From JBLIAZ01 sp047631875 (lineage in GTDB: Bacteria; Bacteroidota; Bacteroidia; Flavobacteriales_C; GCA-002722245): a stretch of DNA of 10,928 nt. Below the pieces are notes generated by a model that was not told where the DNA came from, ran no database searches, and saw only the letters and a list, made by a program, of their open reading frames with translations. The position numbers and the translations under genes were made by a program. Numbering within the stretch: position 1 is the first letter of the stretch; every line of letters begins with the position of its first letter. Where the stretch lies: NCBI GenBank assembly GCA_047631875.1, contig JBLIAZ010000080.1, positions 1 through 10,928 of the forward strand, in the 5' to 3' direction. This document shows, piece after piece, positions 1 to 6,180 of this stretch.

Positions 1-1
1 T

Positions 2-775
2 TTTATTGGAAAAAAGTTTTTAGTTGAAAAAGGTGGGACTATTGTATGGGATGGAGATCCAGTGAATGCTACCGTTGATATAAAAACTCACTACAAAGCA
101 CGAGCAAAGTTAATTGACTTAGCTAATCCGTTAGAGCTTAATTATGAATCAAATAAGGATAAATACAGTAATAGGAGTACAGTGTACGCTGGGCTAAGTA
201 TGGAAGGAGAACTCATGAAGCCTGAAATTACAATGGGTGTTAGTTTGCCAAACGGAACTCCTGATGAGAAAGAGTTTTTATCCAACCGCTTGGTAGGTGA
301 GGATGAAATTAACAGACAAGTTTTTGCTTTGTTATTGACCAATCAATTTTTGCCATCTTCAGCAAGCGGAATCACTGATGTAGTGAATGTAGGTTCAGGG
401 ATTGACAATGGAATTCAGTTTTTAGAAGGGCAACTGAACAACTCTTTAGGTGGAATTTTTAATAATTTGGATTTAGGTTTAGATTATAATTCGGAAGCGG
501 AAAGTGACAGTTTAAGTTTAAGATTATTGCTAGGGTTTAGCTACAAAAAGTTTTCAGTTACTACCGATTATGCTCTGAATAATGAAGCTGGAGAAATTCA
601 AGTGGAGTACAAATTAACCGAGCAATTAAAGGCAAAAGCCTATCGGCGAACAACCGAAACAGTGATTACGAACAACGGTTCGAATTTAACTCAAGGTGCA
701 GGAATTGTGTATCAGAAATCTTTTAATTCGTTGAAGGAATTATTCAGAAGAAAAAAGAAGAAAAATGATAAGTAG
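2..775 (+). CDS. tamB: TamB-family translocation/assembly module protein, C-terminal part (5' end outside window)
   Basis: The reading frame is open from base 2, so the gene begins before the window and only the last 257 residues are seen; an internal GTG at 62 is not a believable start. The opening residues (FIGKKFLVEKGGTIVWDGDP, then VNATVDI) have the pattern of the TamB/DUF490 C-terminal domain: a strand with G-T-I-x-W-x-G-D-P-x-N-A followed by alternating beta strands. The end, with an AYRRT segment, a G-I-V-Y-Q-K stretch and a basic RRKKKK tail, fits Bacteroidota members. Known of the family: TamB is a large periplasm-spanning beta-groove protein anchored in the inner membrane, working with an Omp85 partner in outer-membrane protein assembly and phospholipid transport. 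The stop overlaps the next gene by 11 nt, suggesting co-transcription. The family call is from motif recognition only. Confidence 0.82.
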   Translation, partial: FIGKKFLVEKGGTIVWDGDPVNATVDIKTHYKARAKLIDLANPLELNYESNKDKYSNRSTVYAGLSMEGELMKPEITMGVSLPNGTPDEKEFLSNRLVGEDEINRQVFALLLTNQFLPSSASGITDVVNVGSGIDNGIQFLEGQLNNSLGGIFNNLDLGLDYNSEAESDSLSLRLLLGFSYKKFSVTTDYALNNEAGEIQVEYKLTEQLKAKAYRRTTETVITNNGSNLTQGAGIVYQKSFNSLKELFRRKKKKNDK

Positions 776-1544
776 GGGATCAATAGGAGGTTTTATTTGT
801 TTGATTATTGTGTTTTTTTCATGCGAGAAAGAATATGAAAAACATTGCGAACGTCAAGGTTTACCGGAGCAAATATGCAAAGAGCTGCGGTATGAAAATG
901 ATGTTTTTATTGAATCGGTGACCTATGAGTACGGGAACAATGATTTAGTATCCTTGAAGCTGCATGAAAATAATAAGGGCACGAACATAGGACAAGTGAT
1001 CTATACATATGATGATCAAAATAAGGTGTTGAACGAAATTTATAAGAATTCCGAAAAGAAGATTATTATTTCAAATACCTGGACATATGATGATCAACAG
1101 CAAGTGAAATCACTTATCTCGGACGTATACGGAGTTAAACAGGAATCTCATTTTACCTATGGTGATAAGTTCATTCAACAGGAAAAAATTTATATCAGCG
1201 AGGTCTTGAAGTTTAACAGGGTGTATGAGTACATTGACAACGATACAATATCTTATGATGTGTTGACCTATGATGGAGACAGCGTCTTGTTATTTATAAA
1301 TCAATGCAGACGATTTGATTCCTCTACTACACGTATTGAAACTTATGATGCATCAGGTGAGCTGTCAGGGTACTGTGTTCAGTTATTTAATGATCAAGTA
1401 AAGTTAGTTGAAATAAGAGAGTATGATGAGGATGGTGACCTACTTTACATTGAGGAGTACAACTATGAAAATGGTGTGATCAACGAATACAAATTCTTGT
1501 CATCGTTAAAACCGAATAAAAAAACCTTGTATTTACAGTTTTAA
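765..1544 (+). CDS. Putative lipoprotein with YD-like tyrosine-rich repeats, function unknown
   Basis: A 259-residue protein. Residues 1-20 form a lipoprotein signal: short N-terminus with Arg4, hydrophobic stretch about 7-18, and a lipobox-like F-F-S-C ending at Cys20. The residues after it (C-E-K-E-Y-E-K) resemble the charged lipoprotein export signals known from Bacteroidota, so surface exposure is an inference. The mature part repeats a short beta-type unit with an aromatic-x-Tyr-Asp/Gly core, for example TYDDQ at residues 81-85 and 107-111, plus YEYGN, FTYGD, YEYID, LTYDG, ETYDA, REYDE and YNYEN. This recalls YD/RHS-type repeats of wrapped beta sheets but is too short for an RHS toxin, and no toxin domain or protease motif follows. 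Its start lies inside the end of the tamB-like gene, suggesting translational coupling. It could be an envelope accessory protein; no function is claimed. Confidence 0.75.
   Translation: MISRGSIGGFICLIIVFFSCEKEYEKHCERQGLPEQICKELRYENDVFIESVTYEYGNNDLVSLKLHENNKGTNIGQVIYTYDDQNKVLNEIYKNSEKKIIISNTWTYDDQQQVKSLISDVYGVKQESHFTYGDKFIQQEKIYISEVLKFNRVYEYIDNDTISYDVLTYDGDSVLLFINQCRRFDSSTTRIETYDASGELSGYCVQLFNDQVKLVEIREYDEDGDLLYIEEYNYENGVINEYKFLSSLKPNKKTLYLQF
1005..1097 (+). repeat. 15-bp direct repeat pair inside the YD-repeat lipoprotein gene
   Basis: ACATATGATGATCAA occurs exactly at 1005-1019 and again at 1083-1097, 78 bp (26 codons) apart and in the same frame, each encoding TYDDQ. The other repeat units of the gene are similar only at protein level, so this pair may mark a more recent unit duplication or conserved codon use. 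Confidence 0.7.
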
Positions 1545-1610
1545 GTAGGTGGTAAGCACTTCACAGAGCTCAGATTTTAACTACAGGTAATGACTTTTTC
1601 TCTTCTGGGT

Positions 1611-2387
1611 TTACTTGTTTTTTAAAGCCAATTTTGCTTTTTCCCAAAAAAGGTCCATTTCAGGAAGTTTCATGTTGCTTATGCTTTTGTTTTCGTCAGC
1701 GATGATGTTTTCCATTTTGGTAAATCGTTTCATGAATTTTTGGTTGGTTTTTTCCAAGGCGTCTTCAGGGTTAATGCCAACAAACCGCGCGTAATTAACC
1801 ATGGAAAAAAGAACATCTCCAAACTCTTGTTCCATTTTTTCTTGGTCATTTTTGGTCTCCTCCTCTTTGTATTCTTGAAGTTCTTCCTGGACTTTTCCCC
1901 AAACTTGTTCGGCATTGTCCCAGTCAAACCCAAGACCTTTTACTTTGTCTTGTATCCTGATAGCTTTAACTAACGCCGGCAAGGAATTCGGTACACCCTC
2001 GAGGACACTTTTCTTACCCTCTTTTAGCTTGATTTTTTCCCAATTTTCTTTTACTTCTTGCTCTGTTTCAGCTACCACATCACCATAAATGTGTGGGTGA
2101 CGTACAATGAGTTTTTCACAAACAGTATTCAGTACATCGGCAATGTCAAATTCGTCGGTTTCGGAAGCTATTTTACTGTAAAAAATAAGGTGAAGCATTA
2201 AATCACCTAGTTCACCCTTAATTTCATCACTGTCTTTTTTGAGGATAGCATCACACAATTCGTAGGTTTCTTCTATGGTCAAATGCCTTAATGATTCCAT
2301 GGTTTGTTTCTTGTCCCAAGGGCACTTTGTCCTTAGTTCGTCCATAATGACTAATAATCGTTCAAAAGCTTTTAATTTATTGTCCAT
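1611..2387 (-). CDS. mazG: Nucleoside triphosphate pyrophosphohydrolase MazG
   Basis: At 258 aa this matches full-length two-domain MazG. It hydrolyses (d)NTPs to the monophosphate and pyrophosphate in the cytosol, cleaning the pool of non-canonical nucleotides; in E. coli it also influences ppGpp levels. The N-terminal domain shows CPWD at 22-25, the metal-binding E-E-x-x-E at 39-43 and E-L-G-D at 59-62. The C-terminal domain repeats the pattern: GFDWD near 153-157, E168-E169-x-x-E172 and E188-F-G-D191. Both acidic metal sites look intact, so both halves may be active, although in E. coli the C-terminal domain carries the activity. The ATG at 2385-2387 gives the usual N-terminus. The gene diverges from menE across 75 bp and converges with the lipoprotein gene across 66 bp, in which I see no clear terminator. 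Confidence 0.95.
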   Translation of the reverse strand: MDNKLKAFERLLVIMDELRTKCPWDKKQTMESLRHLTIEETYELCDAILKKDSDEIKGELGDLMLHLIFYSKIASETDEFDIADVLNTVCEKLIVRHPHIYGDVVAETEQEVKENWEKIKLKEGKKSVLEGVPNSLPALVKAIRIQDKVKGLGFDWDNAEQVWGKVQEELQEYKEEETKNDQEKMEQEFGDVLFSMVNYARFVGINPEDALEKTNQKFMKRFTKMENIIADENKSISNMKLPEMDLFWEKAKLALKNK

Positions 2388-2432
2388 TTGTTTTTTACTT
2401 TTACAGCAGGGTTTGATGTCGCAGGTGTGTCA

Positions 2433-2440
2433 CAAATTTA
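2433..2440 (-). promoter_or_regulatory. Putative mazG promoter, -7 element
   Basis: On the minus strand the sequence reads TAAATTTG, a perfect match to the Bacteroidota -7 consensus TAnnTTTG, about 45 bp before the mazG ATG. No TTG is found at the expected -33 spacing, so the call rests on one element. For the divergent menE only an imperfect TTATTTTG (2442-2449, +) is seen. Confidence 0.4.
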
Positions 2441-2462
2441 ATTATTTTGCCTTACAAAATTC

Positions 2463-3524
2463 ATGAAACAAGATTCATCCACATTAAAAGTTTTAAAGTT
2501 AGATTTTGAGAAATTCTCGGAGGAAGCACTTATTGAAATTTATACAAATGTGGAGTTGCCGACATGGGCAAGAGAGGTCATTGATTTTTTGAAATATTTT
2601 ATAGACAAGAAGGAGGTTTCTTGTTTTACATCTGGAACCACCGGCGCCCCTAAGAGGAGCACCTTTACAAAAGACCAACTTACAGGAGGCGCTCAGAATA
2701 CTTTGAATTACTTTGGTCTAAGCAAAGGGGATTCCGCACTGTTGCCGTTGTCTTGTAGCCATATTGCAGGGAAAATGATGTTGATAAGGGCACTGGTCGG
2801 TGAGCTTAAATTGACTGTCATTGAACCATCCTCGAACTTGGATGCGGTAATTAATGATCTGTTTGATTTTTCGGTGGTCGTTCCAATGCAAATTCAATCT
2901 TGTTTGTTATTGAATGATAAAGAGGCTTTAGAACGTTTGGGTAAAATATTGATTGGAGGGAGTGAAATTAGTGACACCATGGTTTTGAGTTTGATTGAGT
3001 TAGAAATTCAAGCGTGGTCGTCTTTTGGAATGACCGAAACCATGAGCCATTTCGCTTTGCGTCAACTTAGCCCACGGGAGCAAAAAAATTACACTTGTTT
3101 AAAAGGTTTTGAAATTAGCAACCATTTCAAAGGTCAGCTAAAATTAGAAAATAAAGAACTTGGCATTTTGGAATTGCAAACTACTGATGTGGTCAAGGTA
3201 TTTCCTGATGGCTCATTCAATTGGCTAGGAAGAGCTGATAATGTCGTAAACTCTGGAGGAGTTAAATTATTCCCAGAATTAATTGAACAAAAGATAAAGC
3301 GGTTGTTTGAAGACCTTCCTGAATTTATAATTGTTGGTGTCCCGGACAGTAAATTAGGACAGAAACTAGTGTTGTTTCATGAGGGAAATTCTTTTTTATC
3401 TGCTGAGGAGCAAATGAAATTGCAATCCCAATTACTAAAATATGAGTGTCCCAAAGATTTTATGTTCATTCAAGAATTTGAAAAGACGAGGTCAGGGAAA
3501 ATAGTACGAAAAAACTATACTTGA
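2463..3524 (+). CDS. menE: o-Succinylbenzoate--CoA ligase (menaquinone synthesis)
   Basis: A 353-aa member of the adenylate-forming (ANL) superfamily. Visible motifs are the phosphate loop TSGTTGAPK at 56-64, the acyl-adenylate motif around SSFGMTET, the hinge/ATP-ribose motif GRADN followed by VVNSGGVKLFP, and a C-terminal S-G-K-I-V-R-K whose Lys346 is the expected catalytic lysine. The reaction is ATP-dependent activation of o-succinylbenzoate to its CoA thioester, which MenB then cyclises. Canonical AMP-binding ligases are around 450-550 aa; the shortened N-terminal domain is the usual form of MenE in Bacteroidota, so this is not a truncation. No other men genes lie in the window. A general AMP-dependent ligase is the alternative, but size and motif spacing favour MenE. 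The ATG at 2463 leaves a 75-bp divergent spacer to mazG. Confidence 0.87.
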   Translation: MKQDSSTLKVLKLDFEKFSEEALIEIYTNVELPTWAREVIDFLKYFIDKKEVSCFTSGTTGAPKRSTFTKDQLTGGAQNTLNYFGLSKGDSALLPLSCSHIAGKMMLIRALVGELKLTVIEPSSNLDAVINDLFDFSVVVPMQIQSCLLLNDKEALERLGKILIGGSEISDTMVLSLIELEIQAWSSFGMTETMSHFALRQLSPREQKNYTCLKGFEISNHFKGQLKLENKELGILELQTTDVVKVFPDGSFNWLGRADNVVNSGGVKLFPELIEQKIKRLFEDLPEFIIVGVPDSKLGQKLVLFHEGNSFLSAEEQMKLQSQLLKYECPKDFMFIQEFEKTRSGKIVRKNYT

Positions 3525-3590
3525 ACTAAATAGCTTTTCGGTTTGAGTAAATGTATTCAAATAAGGTTTTTTCGTCCAAAAAATAATTCA

Positions 3591-3598
3591 TAACTTTG
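3591..3598 (+). promoter_or_regulatory. Putative greA promoter, -7 element
   Basis: TAACTTTG matches TAnnTTTG exactly. A T-run at 3567-3572, 18 bp upstream, lies where the -33 element should be but has no TTG. Transcription would start near 3604, giving a leader of about 60 nt that contains the whole hairpin at 3619-3649. Confidence 0.45.
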
Positions 3599-3618
3599 AT
3601 TATCAATTTGGTACTAGA

Positions 3619-3653
3619 AAAAGAATCCTGGCAAAGTCAGGATTCTTTTATTT
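3619..3653 (+). terminator. Strong terminator-like hairpin in the menE-greA spacer, inside the greA leader
   Basis: AAAAGAATCCTG (3619-3630) and CAGGATTCTTTT (3638-3649) form a perfect 12-bp stem with a 7-nt loop, and the run continues as TTTTATTT, as in an intrinsic terminator. It lies 94 nt after the menE stop and could end that transcript. It also ends only 16 nt before the greA ATG, so any greA transcript starting upstream must pass through it; the best promoter candidate (3591-3598) is upstream. It may therefore be a leader attenuator. Confidence 0.75.
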
Positions 3654-3665
3654 AAAAAAAACATT

Positions 3666-4139
3666 ATGGCTGAAGTAAGTTATTTTACGCAAGAAGGATT
3701 GGATAAGTTGCAGCAAGAACTTCATGACTTAAAAACTGTGGAAAGAAGGAAAATAACCCAGCAAATTGCTGAGGCAAGGGATAAGGGTGATTTGTCAGAA
3801 AACGCGGAATATGATGCAGCAAAAGAAGCTCAGGGGATGTTGGAACTGAAGATTTCACAAATGAGTGAAGTTATGTCTAATGCTCGGGTGTTGGATGATT
3901 CTAAAATTGATGATTCAAAGGCTTTGATTTTATCATTTGTTACAGTTAAAAACCTAGCCAATAAGGTGGTGATGAAATATAATTTGGTTGCGGAGGAAGA
4001 GGCTAACTTGAAAGAGATGAAAATATCTGTGAGCTCACCAATTGGAAGAGGTATACTGGGATTGTCTGTTGGAGATTTAGCAGAAATAAAAGTGCCTGCT
4101 GGAATGCTAAAGTTGGAAATAATGGAAATAAGCAGGTAG
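3666..4139 (+). CDS. greA: Transcription elongation factor GreA
   Basis: At 157 aa this is the normal GreA length. The N-terminal coiled coil (about residues 8-75) carries the tip motif ARDKGDLSENAEYDAAKEAQ at 37-56, with Asp42 and Glu45 equivalent to the E. coli catalytic-tip acidic pair (D41/E44). The C-terminal FKBP-like domain has the family motif SSPIGRG at 123-129. GreA enters the RNA polymerase secondary channel and stimulates cleavage of backtracked RNA, rescuing arrested complexes. The central linker (about 85-120) differs from the usual G-x-x-V-x-L and V-G-P-D-E-A patterns (here KNLANKVVMKYNLVAEEEAN), but tip and C-terminal motifs are intact. The HIT gene follows after 13 nt, so the two probably form one transcript. 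The leader contains the strong hairpin at 3619-3649. Confidence 0.96.
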   Translation: MAEVSYFTQEGLDKLQQELHDLKTVERRKITQQIAEARDKGDLSENAEYDAAKEAQGMLELKISQMSEVMSNARVLDDSKIDDSKALILSFVTVKNLANKVVMKYNLVAEEEANLKEMKISVSSPIGRGILGLSVGDLAEIKVPAGMLKLEIMEISR

Positions 4140-4152
4140 TATATATAAGATA

Positions 4153-4545
4153 ATGGCTTCTATTTTTTCAAAAATTATATCCGGAGAAATCCCTTGTTAC
4201 AAGATAGCTGAAGATGATACTTGTTTGGCTTTTTTAGATGTTAGCCCTTTGACTAAGGGACATACATTGGTTATACCAAAAAAAGAAGTGGACTTGTTGT
4301 TTGATTTACCTTCTGCCGATTATCATGCAGTTCACGCGATGGCAAAAAATGTAGCAATAGCCATCAAGAAAGTGGTCTCTTGTAAAAGAATTGGCTCTGC
4401 AGTGATTGGGTTGGAAGTACCACATGCTCATGTTCACCTTGTTCCAATAAGTGACATTGGAGACCTTGATTTCACAAAAGAAAGGGTTGTACAATCCACA
4501 GAAGAATTTAAAAATCTAGCAAAAGAAATTCGTAAACAGCTCTAA
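4153..4545 (+). CDS. HIT-family nucleotide hydrolase/transferase (HINT-like)
   Basis: A 130-aa histidine-triad protein. The fold is recognisable from the start (SIFSKIISGEIPCYKIAEDD), through the middle segment FLDVSPLTKGHTLVIPKK at 27-44, to the catalytic triad P-H-A-H-V-H-L-V-P with His91, His93 and His95. HINT-branch proteins hydrolyse nucleoside phosphoramidates and aminoacyl-adenylates in the cytosol. The physiological substrate here cannot be told from sequence. Of the usual HINT features, the central region between about 75 and 90 (VVSCKRIGSAVIGLEVPHAH) replaces the more common G-x-N-x-G-x-x-A-G-Q with a diverged V-I-G-L-E; this also occurs in some Bacteroidota HIT proteins. The gene sits 13 nt behind greA. 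ATG at 4153 gives the canonical N-terminus. Confidence 0.92.
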   Translation: MASIFSKIISGEIPCYKIAEDDTCLAFLDVSPLTKGHTLVIPKKEVDLLFDLPSADYHAVHAMAKNVAIAIKKVVSCKRIGSAVIGLEVPHAHVHLVPISDIGDLDFTKERVVQSTEEFKNLAKEIRKQL

Positions 4546-4709
4546 TTCAGCTCTTTTTAGTGAAGTAATTTTCGCTACACAGCTTAATTAGGTCCTTTGA
4601 ACGACTAAATAGTGTGTTTGAGCATTTTTTTAAACAATAGAGCTTTGTTCTGTTATATCTTTGAATTGTATAGAAATTGATTTTCTGGTACAAACTGACA
4701 AACTGATAT

Positions 4710-4746
4710 AAAAAAGCCCTTGCTAACACTAGCGAGGGCTTTTTTT
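4710..4746. terminator. Bidirectional intrinsic terminator between converging genes
   Basis: AAAAAAGCCCTTGCTA (4710-4725) pairs with TAGCGAGGGCTTTTTT (4730-4745) around an ACAC loop, with one T-G wobble. A T-run closes it on the plus strand and an equivalent run (A-run on the plus strand) on the minus strand. It lies 22 nt after the stop of the minus-strand 155-aa gene and 165 nt after the HIT gene, so it can serve both. Confidence 0.9.
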
Positions 4747-4767
4747 ATGTGGTAAAGGTGTATGCTG

Positions 4768-5235
4768 TTATGCTCTAGAATTGTAAATCACATCAGTTTC
4801 TGTAGCAAACCTTGCTTTAGTTACTTTTGATTCTAACCAAAGTTCAGTCAAAAGTGATTCTACTTCGTTTTTCTTTTTTACTTCTGGAATTGTAATTGAT
4901 TGCTCTATCCAAGAAATTGTTTTTGACCTTACATCCTTATTAGTTTGTAAAACGTTTAAAATTTCATCCTTTGATTGAACTCTATTGTTGATGAATTCTT
5001 TTGGGAACAATTTTGCGATTTTTGTCAAACTCTCTGAAAATTCAGTATTTGTTTTGAGGTCTTTGATTCTCACTCTCACCGTTCCATGGTTTCCTTCTTC
5101 GTCTTTAAATGAAGCTGTGTAACCTTTTGAAACAATTTTCCCAATGATTGTTTTTGAATCTTCCTTGTATGACAATATTTGGTTGTCTAAGTAGTTCGTG
5201 CTTTTAATTAATTCTTTTGCAGCTGCTTGATTCAT
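4768..5235 (-). CDS. Hypothetical protein, 155 aa, no recognised family
   Basis: I do not recognise this protein. It is lysine- and glutamate-rich, with no signal peptide, membrane segment, cysteine cluster or obvious catalytic motif, so it is probably cytosolic. Residues about 1-30 look helical, about 30-62 look like a small beta region (TIIGKIVSKGYTASF, then GTVRVRIKDL), and about 63-150 look mainly helical with a charged patch (PEVKKKNEVESLLTELWLES). Evidence that it is real: a full-length frame with native-looking codon use, a perfect -7 promoter element 60 bp upstream of the ATG, and a strong terminator 22 nt after the stop. It stands alone, separated by 330 bp from bioD. A single-gene unit with a palindrome in its promoter suggests it is individually regulated, but nothing indicates what it does. 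Confidence 0.7.
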   Translation of the reverse strand: MNQAAAKELIKSTNYLDNQILSYKEDSKTIIGKIVSKGYTASFKDEEGNHGTVRVRIKDLKTNTEFSESLTKIAKLFPKEFINNRVQSKDEILNVLQTNKDVRSKTISWIEQSITIPEVKKKNEVESLLTELWLESKVTKARFATETDVIYNSRA

Positions 5236-5294
5236 GTTGGCTTATTAGTGAGTATTTATTAATCAACAAAGAAATACTATAAAGTGTTAATTTG

Positions 5295-5302
5295 CAAAAA
5301 TA
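5295..5302 (-). promoter_or_regulatory. Putative promoter of the 155-aa gene, -7 element
   Basis: The minus strand reads TATTTTTG followed by CAA, an exact TAnnTTTG match with the commonly seen following C. It predicts a leader of about 50 nt before the ATG at 5235. No clear TTG is present at -33; instead an inverted repeat fills the region just upstream. Confidence 0.45.
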
Positions 5303-5318
5303 CTAGACTGACTAGTAT
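5300..5318. repeat. 7-bp perfect inverted repeat in the promoter of the 155-aa gene (possible operator)
   Basis: ATACTAG (5300-5306), spacer ACTGA, CTAGTAT (5312-5318). It overlaps the edge of the -7 element at 5295-5302 and runs into the spacer toward -33, a normal place for a repressor or activator site. The symmetry is visible; the operator role is inferred. Confidence 0.4.
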
Positions 5319-5565
5319 GTTCACGCTATAAAAGTATCATATTCTATCATGAAAAGCAAATTATTGTCGATAAAAACAAGTGTGTAAAGAGTCATAAGGT
5401 GCTGAAAATCAGAGGTATTATTCTGTTTTTAATGAAAACGCAACATTTTCTGTTTTGTCATATCCCCTTTACTTAACAGTAGAGTATGGAAACGAAAATC
5501 TTTATTGATCTAATTGTCTGTCAATCAGCAATAAGAATTTGGCAAGCTTAAAAGCATTACTTGAT

Positions 5566-6180
5566 TTAGATAAAAACGTAGTCGTGGGCGTATTTTTTAA
5601 TGAGATCCTTTGATATTTCGAATTCTTGAGGAATTCTTCCCAAGCAAGTGATTTTGGTTTTGTTCAGGATTACCTGTTCACTTTCATCATTACATATTCC
5701 GTTGAAGATTACCCCTAGTATTTTTACATCTTGGTTTTTAAGGTATTCAATTGTCAGGATAGTGTGGTTGATACTTCCTAAATATGAGTTTGCAACGATC
5801 ACAATTTCGGCTTCACAGTGTTGAGCAATTTCTAACATGGAGTCTCCTCGGTAGTTATATGGAACAGTAATTCCTCCAGCACCTTCAATGATTAATGTGT
5901 TTTCTGTTTCAGGTGGATTTAATTTCCCTAATCTAATTTTGGTGTTGTTTAATTTTGCAGCTTCATGTGGCGAAACCGGGTGCGAAAAAGAATAAGTTTC
6001 GGGATGGAAGCAACTTGTTGAAGAGCTTACCAAACGTTTAACCCTGTCTGTATCCGTTAATTCTAATCCTCCACATTGAATTGGTTTCCAATAATCTGCC
6101 TGTAAAGCTTCGACTAAAATAGCGCTGACAACTGTTTTACCTACATCGGTTCCAATTCCCGTGACAAAAATTTTCCTCAT
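5566..6180 (-). CDS. bioD: ATP-dependent dethiobiotin synthetase
   Basis: A 204-aa P-loop enzyme that closes the ureido ring of dethiobiotin from 7,8-diaminopelargonate, CO2 and ATP, the next-to-last step of biotin synthesis. Residues 8-16 (GIGTDVGKT) are the BioD-type P-loop. K-P-I-Q-C-G at 32-37 supplies the substrate-binding lysine, S-P-H-E-A-A at 70-75 is the substrate-loop motif, and E-G-A-G-G at 99-103 is the second nucleotide/metal motif. Length is slightly below the E. coli enzyme (about 225 aa), mainly at the C-terminus, but all motifs are present. Its ATG overlaps the queE stop by 4 nt, so the two are translationally coupled and bioD probably depends on the queE promoter. No other bio genes lie in the window. 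Confidence 0.95.
   Translation of the reverse strand: MRKIFVTGIGTDVGKTVVSAILVEALQADYWKPIQCGGLELTDTDRVKRLVSSSTSCFHPETYSFSHPVSPHEAAKLNNTKIRLGKLNPPETENTLIIEGAGGITVPYNYRGDSMLEIAQHCEAEIVIVANSYLGSINHTILTIEYLKNQDVKILGVIFNGICNDESEQVILNKTKITCLGRIPQEFEISKDLIKKYAHDYVFI

Larger units (their letters stand above)
5236..5565. other. 330-bp gene-free stretch between bioD and the 155-aa gene
   Basis: No convincing coding frame, tRNA, CRISPR or mobile-element end is seen. The left part (about 5290-5320) holds the promoter and inverted repeat of the minus-strand 155-aa gene. The rest, about 5330-5565, is AT-rich sequence downstream of bioD in which I find no strong hairpin or T-tract, so the bioD terminator is not identified. 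Confidence 0.6.

Noticed and set aside
62..64. GTG as start of the tamB-like gene
   Set aside because: The frame is open to base 2 and the residues before it belong to the conserved TamB pattern, so the gene is cut by the window edge.
765..1544. RHS or polymorphic toxin because of YD-like repeats
   Set aside because: Too short, no RHS core with protease motif, no C-terminal toxin domain and no immunity gene beside it.
1545..1610. Terminator between the converging lipoprotein gene and mazG
   Set aside because: No stem of more than a few base pairs followed by a T-run was found on either strand.
1740..1973. Long frames opposite or overlapping mazG, menE, HIT and the cysteine desulfurase
   Set aside because: They are antisense or out-of-frame shadows of genes with clear conserved motifs, with no own features.
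4538..4560. Possible terminator from the two AGCT copies at the end of the HIT gene followed by TTTTT
   Set aside because: Only 4 bp can pair before a C-C mismatch, far weaker than the hairpin at 4710-4746.
4547..4729. 60-residue minus-strand frame downstream of the HIT gene
   Set aside because: It overlaps the terminator stem, has no promoter or recognisable protein features, and lies in a convergent spacer.
5497..5580. A short open frame past the bioD stop on the minus strand (reads ...NAFKLAKFLLLIDRQLDQ)
   Set aside because: It has no start codon, is in another frame from bioD, and BioD already ends normally; no sign of a frameshifted extension.
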